From assembly GCF_011065935.2 (NCBI RefSeq), contig NZ_JAAMNH020000001.1:517001-581000 (forward strand): 64,000 nucleotides of DNA. Direction: 5' to 3'. The number at the start of each line of letters is the position of its first letter. Within the stretch, counting starts at the first letter, position 1. The translations under genes were made by a program, and so were the position numbers. This document shows positions 53,335 to 62,196 of this stretch, piece after piece. The notes beneath the pieces were generated by a model. It was not told the origin of the DNA. It saw only the letters and a list, made by a program, of their open reading frames with translations, and searched no databases. This DNA is from Clostridium estertheticum. Its GTDB lineage: Bacteria > Bacillota > Clostridia > Clostridiales > Clostridiaceae.

Positions 53335-54651
53335 ATGATTAATACAGAACATGTAAGCGCAACCAGAACTAGCGATATATTTAAATTTGTAGGTTATAGT
53401 GTAATTGGAATATTTATGTTTTTTATAACAATAACTATAAATGGAAAGACGACTATTCCAATAGACCATGTGGTTACAGCATTAAAAGGATTATCTGGGG
53501 GAGGTGGTGGAATCTATGGGCTAATAGTTATCATTTTAGGAGGAGTATATCCTTTCTATAAAAAAACATGGAATAAAGATAAGGTAACATTAGTATTTTC
53601 TATACTTAAATTATTAGGTATAGTAATAGGGTTCATGGCGTTCTTTAATTTTGGACCTAGCTTTCTATTTGAGAAAGATATGATTCCATTCTTATTTAAT
53701 TCATTAGCTATCCCAGTAGGAATAATTGTTCCCGTAGGTTCAGTATTTTTAGCATTTTTAGTTGGGTATGGACTTATGGAATTTATAGGCGTTATAATGA
53801 AACCGGTTATGAGACCTTTGTGGAAAACTCCAGGACGTTCTGCTGTTGATGCAGTTGCTTCCTTTGTGGGAAGTTATTCTATTGCATTGTTAATTACCAA
53901 TAGGGTATATAAAGAGGGGAAATATACAACAAAAGAGGCTGCAATAATTGCTACAGGATTTTCTACCGTATCTGCAACTTTTATGATTATAGTGGCAAAG
54001 ACATTAGGAATAATGAATTTGTGGACTAAATACTTTTGGGTAACATTAGTAGTTACATTTATTGTTACAGCTATCACGGCAAGGTTAAGACCATTAAGCA
54101 AAAAGTCTGATGAATACTATAATAATCAAAAGGGTGATCCGGAAATACCTAGACAAGGAAATATGCTTAAAAATGCATGGGAGGAAGGAATTAAAGCTTC
54201 TAAAAGTTCAGTATCAATAGGAAAAAATATTGTTGATAATTTAAAAGATGGATTTGTTATGGCTATGGGAATCCTACCATCAATAATGTCTGTAGGATTA
54301 ATAGGGTTAATTCTTGCAAAATATACCCCTGTGTTCAATATAATAGGGTATGTTTTTTACCCAATAGCGTTATTGTTTAAATTGCCAGAACCATTGCTTG
54401 CATCAAAAGCATGTGCAGTGGGTATAGCTGAAATGTTTTTACCAGCATTATTAGTTGTTGGCGCTCCTCTTGTAACAAAATTTGTAGTTGCTGTAGTATC
54501 AATTTCAGCAATACTGTTTTTCTCTGCATCAATACCATGCATACTGTCAACAGATATACCAATAAGTATACCTGAGATAATTGTAATATGGTTTGAAAGA
54601 ACTGTTCTCACATTAATGATAACCATACCTATTGCGTATCTAATATTATAA
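53335..54651 (+). CDS. yjiH: YjiH-family membrane protein (nucleoside-recognition/gate domain)
   Basis: 438 residues behind CAGGGGGGG. About ten hydrophobic segments. The Gate domain appears as KTPGRSAVDAVASFVGSYSI then ALLITNRVYKEGKYTTKEAA and GFSTVSATFMIIVAKTLGIM. LASKACAVGIAEMFLPALLV lies in the second half. YjiH proteins are membrane transport-like proteins of unknown substrate, often beside amino-acid or histidine catabolism genes. Here an amidohydrolase remnant and hutU lie downstream on the same strand. Ends before a strong terminator. Confidence 0.88.
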   Translation: MINTEHVSATRTSDIFKFVGYSVIGIFMFFITITINGKTTIPIDHVVTALKGLSGGGGGIYGLIVIILGGVYPFYKKTWNKDKVTLVFSILKLLGIVIGFMAFFNFGPSFLFEKDMIPFLFNSLAIPVGIIVPVGSVFLAFLVGYGLMEFIGVIMKPVMRPLWKTPGRSAVDAVASFVGSYSIALLITNRVYKEGKYTTKEAAIIATGFSTVSATFMIIVAKTLGIMNLWTKYFWVTLVVTFIVTAITARLRPLSKKSDEYYNNQKGDPEIPRQGNMLKNAWEEGIKASKSSVSIGKNIVDNLKDGFVMAMGILPSIMSVGLIGLILAKYTPVFNIIGYVFYPIALLFKLPEPLLASKACAVGIAEMFLPALLVVGAPLVTKFVVAVVSISAILFFSASIPCILSTDIPISIPEIIVIWFERTVLTLMITIPIAYLIL

Positions 54652-54739
54652 GTAAGTTCCACTGGCAATTAAGGTGAAAAAAGGTAACCAATAGTAAATA
54701 TATAAGGATAAAAAGTTAAAATATTAAATAGATATAAAA

Positions 54740-54784
54740 AATCTAGGAGCATAATCCATTATGTATGAATTATGCTCCTAGATT
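54740..54784 (+). terminator. Terminator after yjiH
   Basis: AATCTAGGAGCATAAT and its exact 16-base complement surround CCATTATGTATGA, followed by ATTATATTTC. Confidence 0.85.
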
Positions 54785-54882
54785 ATTATATTTCAACTAA
54801 TTCCTTTAATCGGTGCAGATGGGGTACGGCAACATAGCCATCAAGCTAAACTAGAGATAATTGTTTTAAATTTGATTGCATG

Positions 54883-54946
54883 GAATTCTCTCCCTTCGGT
54901 GAATTTAGTTGTGATGAATATAAATTCGACGAAAGTGGGGAAATTC
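54883..54946 (+). other. Long imperfect stem-loop in the chemoreceptor leader
   Basis: GAATTCTCTCCCTTCGGTGA then ATTTA can pair with TAAATTCGACGAAAGTGGGG then AAATTC across a 13-base loop. Blocks GAATTTA/TAAATTC and CTTCG/CGAAAG are complementary. It has no T-run and lies ~80 bases before the chemoreceptor start, so it is not a simple terminator. It may be a structured leader of unknown type. Confidence 0.4.
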
Positions 54947-55024
54947 TTATATGATTGTAGAGCCTTGCAGTCACTTGATTACAAGGTTATGCAATTAACT
55001 AAAACTATATTCTAAAGGGGGATA

Positions 55025-57115
55025 TTGGTGAAAAATAAAATTAGCACTAAAATAGTTATTGCTATAGTGAGTTGTTCAATTTTAGTATCAGCGATGGTAG
55101 GAATTACGAGTATTGTTAAATCCACAAGTATAATTAAGCAGGAAGCCACAGAGAAACTATTAAATATAGCTTCTAGTAGAGGAAATGAATACACAGTACA
55201 AACTACAAAGGTTGAAAACACTGTAAAGGAGTTATCAGGACTAGTTTTAAACACAATAGAAGTTTCTAAGGTTAAAGACCCAAGCTATATAAGTACATAC
55301 GAAAAACAGATAAGTTCTTTAATGAAGAGTTTAGGTGATAGTAATAATGGGCTTGTAGGGCTATATATAATTTTTGATCCTAAATTTACAGGTGGAAGTA
55401 AGACTTATGATGTAGCTTATAATTATGATGAGCAGAAAAAGCAAAGCTATATGACTAATGATGGTTTAAATTTAGCGGATTTTAAGGAAAGCAATGCCGC
55501 TATGGATTGGTATTATAAATCAATTAAGGATAAACTAGGAGTGTGGTCAAAACCTTGTGTGGACCCAGTACGTAAAATAAATGTGATATCTTATACCATG
55601 CCTGTATATTCTAATAATGAATTAGTTGGAGTTACAGGTATGGATATTTCCTTTGAAAGTTTGAGAGGGATAATTTTAAATACAAAGATATATGATACTG
55701 GTTCTGCATTTTTGCTAGATAAGCATTATAGTTTTATAGTTGATGGAAAGAAAAAATCAACTGATAAATTAGATACCTTAGAAAGTGGAAAATATAAATT
55801 TATAACTGATGAATTAAAAAATAAAAAATCAATTGCGCTGGAGACAAACTTTGAAGGACATAAGCAAATGATGGGTTATTATACTTTGAATAATGATCAA
55901 ATTATGGGATTAAAAGTGCCTAGCTCAGAAGTGTTCAAAAATTTAAATAAAACAATATATATTATTGTTTTAATTATAGCTCTAGGAATTATAGCTTCAA
56001 TAATTATTGCATTAGTTATTGGCAGGAGAATATCTAGACCAATAGAAGTTGCAACAAGTTTTATAGGCAAATTAGCTAAACTAGACCTAACCTATAATGA
56101 CAAGAACCTAAACCAAATGCTATCAAGTAAAGATGAAATAGGTGTTATGGGAAATAGTTTAATAGAGCTAAGGGAAGAATTAATAAAGGTTGTTGAGGAA
56201 TTAAAGAAGGATTCTGATGAGGTAGTGGAATATTCAAATACTATTTCTGTCAATGCGGAGGAAACATCATATGCTATTACTGTTCTTTCACAAACAGTTG
56301 AAGAATTAGCTAAGGGAACTGTTGAACAAGCAAGTGAGGCTCAGGATGGCTCATATAAATTGAATATACTTGCCGGTGAGATAGAAGAAGTTGTGGCTAG
56401 CATTACTAGTCTTAAAGAATATTCAATAGAAATGGAAAAAATGCAAGAGAAGGGTAGCAAAGCAATTAAAGAGCTTAATGTAAAGCTCCAATTAAATGTA
56501 CAAGCCACTGAAAAAGTTGCTAATAATATAGATGGACTATCAGATAAATCAAGCTTAATAGGAGAAATTATAAGTACTATTCAATCTATTGCAAGCCAGA
56601 CAAATCTACTAGCTTTAAATGCGGCAATTGAAGCAGCAAGAGCAGGTGAGAGTGGAAAAGGTTTTGCAGTGGTAGCAGAGGAAATTAGAAAGCTTGCAGA
56701 AAAAACAGCTACGTCCACACATCAAATAGATGATATAGTAAAGCAAATTCAAAGTGAAATAAGTTTAGGCAAAAACAATATGGATGAAGCTAAAAATACT
56801 GCTAAAGAAGCAAATTTTGTAATGGAAACGTCTACAGAAGCCTTTGAGGTTATTGGAGAGGCAATATATAATACTAAATCAAAAATACAAAGCATTGCAT
56901 CTAGCATCAATACAGTAGATAAAGGAAAAGAGGATATAGTTGAAGCCATTCAAGGAATATCTGCAATAACTGAGGAAGCAGCAGCATCAACGCAGGAAGT
57001 GGCTGCAACTATGGAAGAACAAGAAGCCGCAATTAAAACTGTATCAGAAACAGTAGAGGAATTAAAAGAATTAGCAGTTGTATTAGATAAAATAGTAGGT
57101 AAATTCACTGTGTAA
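55025..57115 (+). CDS. Methyl-accepting chemotaxis protein with extracellular dCache-type sensor
   Basis: About 696 residues; starts at TTG 55025 or GTG 55028 behind AAAGGGGG. An N-terminal membrane helix (IVIAIVSCSILVSAMVGITS), an extracellular ~260-residue sensor with YDEQKKQSYMTND and VISYTMPVYSNNELVGVTGM then DISFE (dCache signature), a second membrane helix (IYIIVLIIALGIIASIIIAL), a HAMP domain, and the long signalling coiled-coil with QSIASQTNLLALNAAIEAAR then AGESGKGFAVVAEEIRKLAE. It senses an external ligand, likely an amino acid or related compound, and drives chemotaxis. Position suggests a compound used by the hut/YjiH region. Confidence 0.93.
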   Translation: MVKNKISTKIVIAIVSCSILVSAMVGITSIVKSTSIIKQEATEKLLNIASSRGNEYTVQTTKVENTVKELSGLVLNTIEVSKVKDPSYISTYEKQISSLMKSLGDSNNGLVGLYIIFDPKFTGGSKTYDVAYNYDEQKKQSYMTNDGLNLADFKESNAAMDWYYKSIKDKLGVWSKPCVDPVRKINVISYTMPVYSNNELVGVTGMDISFESLRGIILNTKIYDTGSAFLLDKHYSFIVDGKKKSTDKLDTLESGKYKFITDELKNKKSIALETNFEGHKQMMGYYTLNNDQIMGLKVPSSEVFKNLNKTIYIIVLIIALGIIASIIIALVIGRRISRPIEVATSFIGKLAKLDLTYNDKNLNQMLSSKDEIGVMGNSLIELREELIKVVEELKKDSDEVVEYSNTISVNAEETSYAITVLSQTVEELAKGTVEQASEAQDGSYKLNILAGEIEEVVASITSLKEYSIEMEKMQEKGSKAIKELNVKLQLNVQATEKVANNIDGLSDKSSLIGEIISTIQSIASQTNLLALNAAIEAARAGESGKGFAVVAEEIRKLAEKTATSTHQIDDIVKQIQSEISLGKNNMDEAKNTAKEANFVMETSTEAFEVIGEAIYNTKSKIQSIASSINTVDKGKEDIVEAIQGISAITEEAAASTQEVAATMEEQEAAIKTVSETVEELKELAVVLDKIVGKFTV

Positions 57116-57144
57116 AATAATATAGTGCTAGAGGAGGGGAAATT

Positions 57145-58530
57145 ATGAAAAAAATATGTCCTATTTCGTAGTGCTTGTGTTAAGTATTGGCCTAATGGTA
57201 GGATGCACAGAAAATGCATCAAAAACAGCAGACATGATTCTTACTAATGGTACTATTTATACGGAAGATGCAAACAATACAGTAGCTAAAAATGTTGCAG
57301 TTAAAGACGGTAAGATTCTGTCTGTAGGTACAACATCAGATATTGAAAACTACAAAGGAGCTTCTACTCAAATTATTGATTTAAAATGCGAAACAGTTAT
57401 GCCGGGGTTCTTTGACAGTCATATGCATCCTGCAATGTCAGCAGTAGATTATGTATTCTCTGTTGTTGTTTCAGATGTTAGTGGAGTAGAAAGCTATGCA
57501 AAGAAGATTAAAGAATTTGCTGTTGCCAATCCTGATTTGAAAGTTATTCAAGGAGCAGGCTATTATCGTTCTGATTGGGATGAACTTGGTCCACGAAAAG
57601 AAACTTTGGATGCAATCGATTCAACTAGCCCCATTATCATGCTCTCAAATGATGGACACTCGATGTGGGTAAACTCAAAAGCACTTAAAATGGATGAAAT
57701 TACAAAAGATACTCCAAATCCAGAAGGAGGAATAATCCAAAAAGATCCTAAAACAGGAGAGCCATCAGGTCTTCTTCAGGAAAGTGCTATGGATCTTATG
57801 AAAGATATTTCTATTAAATATTCAAAAGAGCAATATAAAGAAGCTATCCTTTGGGTTCAAAAACTATTAAATTCTAGAGGAATAGCTAATGTATTTGATG
57901 CAAATGCTAATTTGGACAACCCTAATTATTATTAAGCTTATAACGAACTTGCTAATGAAGGGAAATTAACTATAAGAGTAAAAGGAGGTTGGTTATTAGA
58001 ACCTACAATGGGCGATAAAGTAAGCTCAAATATTGATAAAAGTATTGAACTTTCAAAAACATTTACTTCACCATATTTTAAAGTAAATGCATTTAATTTT
58101 TTGCAGACAAAGTATTGGAAGAAGAAACAGGTCTTTTGTTAAAGCCTTATGCACACAGATCAGATAACTGGTATGGACTTAAAGTATGGACAGATGAATC
58201 AATGAAAGCAGCATTTGAAAAAATTGATGCAGCTAGATTCCAAATTCATGTTCATTCAATAGGTGATGGTGCTGCTAAATATACTCTAAATGCGCTAGAA
58301 TCTGTAAGGAAGACTAACAGTGAAAGAGACTCAAGACATACATTGGCACATTGTCAATTTATGGCGCCTGAAGATATGAAAAGAATGGCGGATATGGGAA
58401 TGACAGCTGTTGTAGCTCCTTATTGGATGCAAGTTGATGATTACTTTTGGAATCTGTATTACCCATATTTAGGCAAGGAACGTGCATCGATACAATATCC
58501 TTATAAGAGTCTATCTGATTCTGGTATACT
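57145..58530 (+). pseudogene. YtcJ-type amidohydrolase lipoprotein, broken at several places
   Basis: GAGGAGGGG leads to ATGAAAAAAATATG. The reading frame needs one more A to continue as SYFVVLVLSIGLMVGCTENA, a lipoprotein signal. The sense then runs well: ADMILTNGTIYTEDANNTVA, METAL motif FFDSHMHPAMS, and SPIIMLSNDGHSMWVNSKAL. A TAA at 57933 follows NPNYY, a frameshift lies near 58103 (T-run), and LEEETGLLLKPYAHRSDNWY to FQIHVHSIGDGA and HTLAHCQFM follow. The sense ends near 58530, so the last ~100 residues are missing. Relatives hydrolyse N-acyl or cyclic amides. At least three lesions plus truncation make it dead. Confidence 0.85.
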
Positions 58531-58666
58531 TAATTCCTTTCGGATTGAATTTTTACAAACACCTTTAAAATGCTTTTTTTTCATAATTTTCACAAAAGCT
58601 ATTGAAATCAATATTTAATTGTATTATGATGTTCTTAGGGTTTTTTGTTGTAGTTAAATCCTAAAC

Positions 58667-58703
58667 AAAAGCACAAGTTGTATTCAATACATCTTGTGCT
58701 TTT
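58667..58703 (+). terminator. Terminator after the amidohydrolase pseudogene
   Basis: AAAAGCACAAG pairs perfectly with CTTGTGCTTTT, followed by CTATAC. It could serve either strand. Confidence 0.75.
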
Positions 58704-58849
58704 CTATACAACATATTTACAGTTGCTGATATTCATGTCTAAAATGGAGGATTTACTGCAAATTAAAGTGTCCTCTAACAACAAAATCTAGGTAGATAAG
58801 CTCTTGATTGTTTGTATATATAAATATTATGGTCTTATAAGGGAGTGAT

Positions 58850-61800
58850 ATGGTGAATAGTATATATTGTGAGATGTTTGGAAATTTTTGTTTAACTGTC
58901 AATGAAAAAGAAATATTCTTACCTTACAGTAAAGCGCAAGGGCTCTTTTGTTATTTACTTATAAATAAACAAGATAACAGAGAACATATCTCAGAACTTT
59001 TTTGGGCTAATCAAGAAGAAGGCAATGCTAAAAAAAATTTAAGAAATGCTATATATAAAATAAATAAATGCTCTAATATTCCAGTATTGGTATCGCCTCA
59101 AAAATCAATAATTATGCTTAATCCAGATATAAAAATAGATGCGGATGTATATAAGTTTATGGGTGATGAAAATGAAATAAATGTTTTTAAGGGAGAATTT
59201 CTACAAGGATTTTGTCCTAAAAATGCAGAGAATTTTGAAGTTTGGCTATTAGAAATGCGGGAAAATTTGGAGTGTATTTATATTGAACGATTAAATGCGA
59301 AAATAGAAAAAGAATTAAAAAATAATAATTATGATATTGTTGAAAAATATTCAAAGCTATTAATAAAGGTAGATGAATTCAATGAAAATGCATATATATA
59401 TTTACTTGAAAGTTATAAAAACCAAGGCAAATATAACATGGCAATTGAAACATATAATAATGTTAAAAAATTATTTAAAGATGAATTATCGATTACTCTT
59501 GATGATAAAATATTAAACGTAATTAATGAAGTAATAGATGTTATGAATACAAAAGAAAGTAATAAAAAAACTGATGAATTTTTCTATGGAAGATATAATG
59601 AATTAAGAATATTACAAAATAATTATAATGATTTTATAAAGAATGAACCTTCTAAAGCCATGTTTTTGGTAGGGGAAGCCGGCATAGGAAAAACAAGATT
59701 AAAAGATAAATTTGTAGAAATAATAGATAATGAAACAGCTTATATTTTAGAAACTTATTGTTTTCAATTTGAAAAGGATTGCATTTTGAAGCCTTGGAAT
59801 GTTATATTATCTAAGCTTTCTCAAATTATGAAAAATGAAAATGTAAAAATTCCAACTTTGTGGGAAAATATTATAGAACATTGTTTTTCTGAGTTTAATG
59901 ATTTAGATAATAAAGAACAAAGTACTAAAATTTTAGAGAGTAATTATGCGTTAAAATATGAGGTTATTGAGAATATAATAACTAATATTCTTACTGAAAT
60001 AGACCATAAAAAGAAAATAATACTTATTTTTGAAGATATTCAGTGGATTGATTATGGTAGTTTAATGTTTTTAAGTAGCATGATTTTGCATGGACATACT
60101 AATCTTTTGTGTTTAATGACATATAGAAACGAATACAACATCGAAATAGATAAATTTCTAGTTTCTGCAAATAAACATAATAAAATTTTAAGGTTGGATT
60201 TATTAAGATTTGATAATAATGAAGTAGAAAATTTTATTAAAATTGGTCTTCCAAAAAAGAATTTCACTAAAGAGATATTAAATAAAATTTATAATGAAAC
60301 TGAAGGAAATGCATTTTTTTTAACAGAATATATTAATACTATAAAGTTTAATAGTGATATAAATATTATGTCCTCGAAAATGCAGGATGTAATGAAAAGC
60401 AGGTTTTTAGATATTTCAGAGGAGTGTAAAAACATTTTAAGAATTTCATCTTTATTTTTTGATGAAATTCCTTTATATATTTTGCATGAACTTACAGGGG
60501 AAGATGAACTTAAGATAATGGACGCAATAGAAGAACTTGAAAATAAATTCATTTTAAAGGAAATAAATAACGATAATATTATAAGCTTTATGTTTACCCA
60601 TCAGAAATTAAGAGAATTTATTTATATTAATCTATCCACGGCAAGAAGAAAAATTTTTCATAATAGGGTGGGTTATATTCTTGAAAAGAATTTAACAAAC
60701 AATAGAAGCGACGTAACCGTTTACAATAAACTTGTTTATCATTTTTCAAATGCAGATAATAATTTAGCAACATTAAAATATAGCATAAAAAATTTAAATG
60801 TATATTTAAATTTTAGTCATGAACTTTATCCCATACTATATGATAAGGATGTTAATTTTTATAATAACTTATATTTTAGCAACAGTAAAACCATTAAAAG
60901 CATAAAGAAAATAGAAATTCTACTATTAAAAGTAAAAAATGACTGTAAAGATTCTAAGGAAGTTTTAAAATTAGACATAGAGTTTCTACATATTAAAGGA
61001 AGATATCTTATAAGAGAAGGAGATTATGAAAAAGGTGTTGAGTTTATAAATGAAATGATAGAAAAGGCTAATGAAATTAGTGATTCAGATTACGCTATAG
61101 AAGGATACAGGCAGATGATTTATTATTGTATACAGACCAATAGTATTGATGATATGATAAAATATGTAAGCCTTGGTTTAGATAAAGCCGCGGATTGTAA
61201 TTATCATATGGAAATAGGCATTTTTCTAAGGTTTAAAGCATTATATAAAAAAATGCAAGGAAATTATAGCGAAGCAGAAAAACTCTTTAATGAATCTATA
61301 AATATCTTTAATGTAACTAAAAGTGTAGCTGATAAATATGCCTTGAGTATAGCAGCTGCTTATAATTACATCGGAGATATAAGAAGACAACAAATGAAAT
61401 TTGAAGAGGCTTTAGAATTTTTCACTAAAGCAATAGAAATATGTGAAGAAAAAAACATATTTACCAGTCTTTCAATTTTTAATATAAATGCTGGTGAAAC
61501 ATGTTTTAATATGGGAGAGTATTCTCATGCGAAAAAATATTTTCAAAAGTCTATGGATATATATAAACAATTCGATTTAATGTGGGAAAAGTCTATCGTA
61601 GAAGCATTTATGTCTCGAATAATAATTAGTGAAGGAAATTATGAAAGTGCTTTAGAATATTTAAAAAATTCGGATTCCCATTCAAGGTTGCTAAAAAATC
61701 CTCATGAAATCGGGATAGTAAATATGGTAAAAGCTCAAATAAAATATGAAATGAAAAATAACGATAAATTAAATAGAGTTTTTAATATATACTTGAATGA

Positions 61801-61909
61801 AACTTTACAATCTTATTGTGAAAATAGTATTAAATTTTTAACCACATCAAGGGATAATTATGAAATAAATTTGTTGAAAACTTTAATAAAACAAGAGAGT
61901 ATTATCTGA
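58850..61909 (+). CDS. SARP-type regulator with AAA ATPase and TPR domains
   Basis: 1019 residues behind AGGGAGTG. Residues 1-90: winged helix of the OmpR/SARP type (YSKAQGLFCYLLINKQDNRE, then HISELFWANQEEGNAKKNLR). Residues ~100-240: bacterial transcriptional activator TPR domain. Residues ~255-560: ATPase with Walker A LVGEAGIGKTRLKD and Walker B IILIFEDIQWID, then the sensor-like MTYRNEYNIEIDKFL. Residues ~650-1000: TPR repeats (GDYEKGVEFINEMIEKANEI and LEYLKNSDSHSRLL). This is the STAND/SARP layout, in which ligand or partner binding drives ATP-dependent activation. The next gene is hutU, so it probably activates histidine/urocanate breakdown. A broken paralogue lies at 51895-52897. Confidence 0.9.
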   Translation: MVNSIYCEMFGNFCLTVNEKEIFLPYSKAQGLFCYLLINKQDNREHISELFWANQEEGNAKKNLRNAIYKINKCSNIPVLVSPQKSIIMLNPDIKIDADVYKFMGDENEINVFKGEFLQGFCPKNAENFEVWLLEMRENLECIYIERLNAKIEKELKNNNYDIVEKYSKLLIKVDEFNENAYIYLLESYKNQGKYNMAIETYNNVKKLFKDELSITLDDKILNVINEVIDVMNTKESNKKTDEFFYGRYNELRILQNNYNDFIKNEPSKAMFLVGEAGIGKTRLKDKFVEIIDNETAYILETYCFQFEKDCILKPWNVILSKLSQIMKNENVKIPTLWENIIEHCFSEFNDLDNKEQSTKILESNYALKYEVIENIITNILTEIDHKKKIILIFEDIQWIDYGSLMFLSSMILHGHTNLLCLMTYRNEYNIEIDKFLVSANKHNKILRLDLLRFDNNEVENFIKIGLPKKNFTKEILNKIYNETEGNAFFLTEYINTIKFNSDINIMSSKMQDVMKSRFLDISEECKNILRISSLFFDEIPLYILHELTGEDELKIMDAIEELENKFILKEINNDNIISFMFTHQKLREFIYINLSTARRKIFHNRVGYILEKNLTNNRSDVTVYNKLVYHFSNADNNLATLKYSIKNLNVYLNFSHELYPILYDKDVNFYNNLYFSNSKTIKSIKKIEILLLKVKNDCKDSKEVLKLDIEFLHIKGRYLIREGDYEKGVEFINEMIEKANEISDSDYAIEGYRQMIYYCIQTNSIDDMIKYVSLGLDKAADCNYHMEIGIFLRFKALYKKMQGNYSEAEKLFNESINIFNVTKSVADKYALSIAAAYNYIGDIRRQQMKFEEALEFFTKAIEICEEKNIFTSLSIFNINAGETCFNMGEYSHAKKYFQKSMDIYKQFDLMWEKSIVEAFMSRIIISEGNYESALEYLKNSDSHSRLLKNPHEIGIVNMVKAQIKYEMKNNDKLNRVFNIYLNETLQSYCENSIKFLTTSRDNYEINLLKTLIKQESII

Positions 61910-61933
61910 TGGGGGTATGATATTCTATTCTCT

Positions 61934-61978
61934 GAGAGCTAATATATCTATAGTTATACTATTGATATATTAGCTCTC
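61934..61978 (+). terminator. Terminator after the SARP regulator
   Basis: GAGAGCTAATATATC and its exact complement surround TATAGTTATACTATT, then TATTTATTTT. A short direct repeat (AAAATATTTTATTAACTTAC and a near copy) follows at ~61998-62038. hutU therefore has its own promoter in 62040-62180. Confidence 0.85.
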
Positions 61979-62196
61979 TATTTATTTTACCAATAAAAGT
62001 ATTTTATTAACTTACAAAAATATTTTATTAACTTACATTCTTAGCAATTCAAAAAAAAGTTGTGAGTTTTCTAAAAGATAAGAGATAAAGCTGAAAAATA
62101 GACGTTTTAATGACTAGCTAGTATTAAAATATGATTATAAGTAAAAAAAATCGGTGTACAAGCAAGTACACTAGATATATTAAGGAGGGACAAGTG

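Noticed and set aside
54800..54870. Possible c-di-GMP (GEMM) riboswitch upstream of the chemoreceptor
   Set aside because: TACGGCAACATAGCCATCAA then GCTAAAC has some likeness to the GACGCAAAGCC...CTAAA core, and chemoreceptors are common targets. The first stem, the tetraloop receptor and the closing strand are not visible. Kept only as an unexplained leader.
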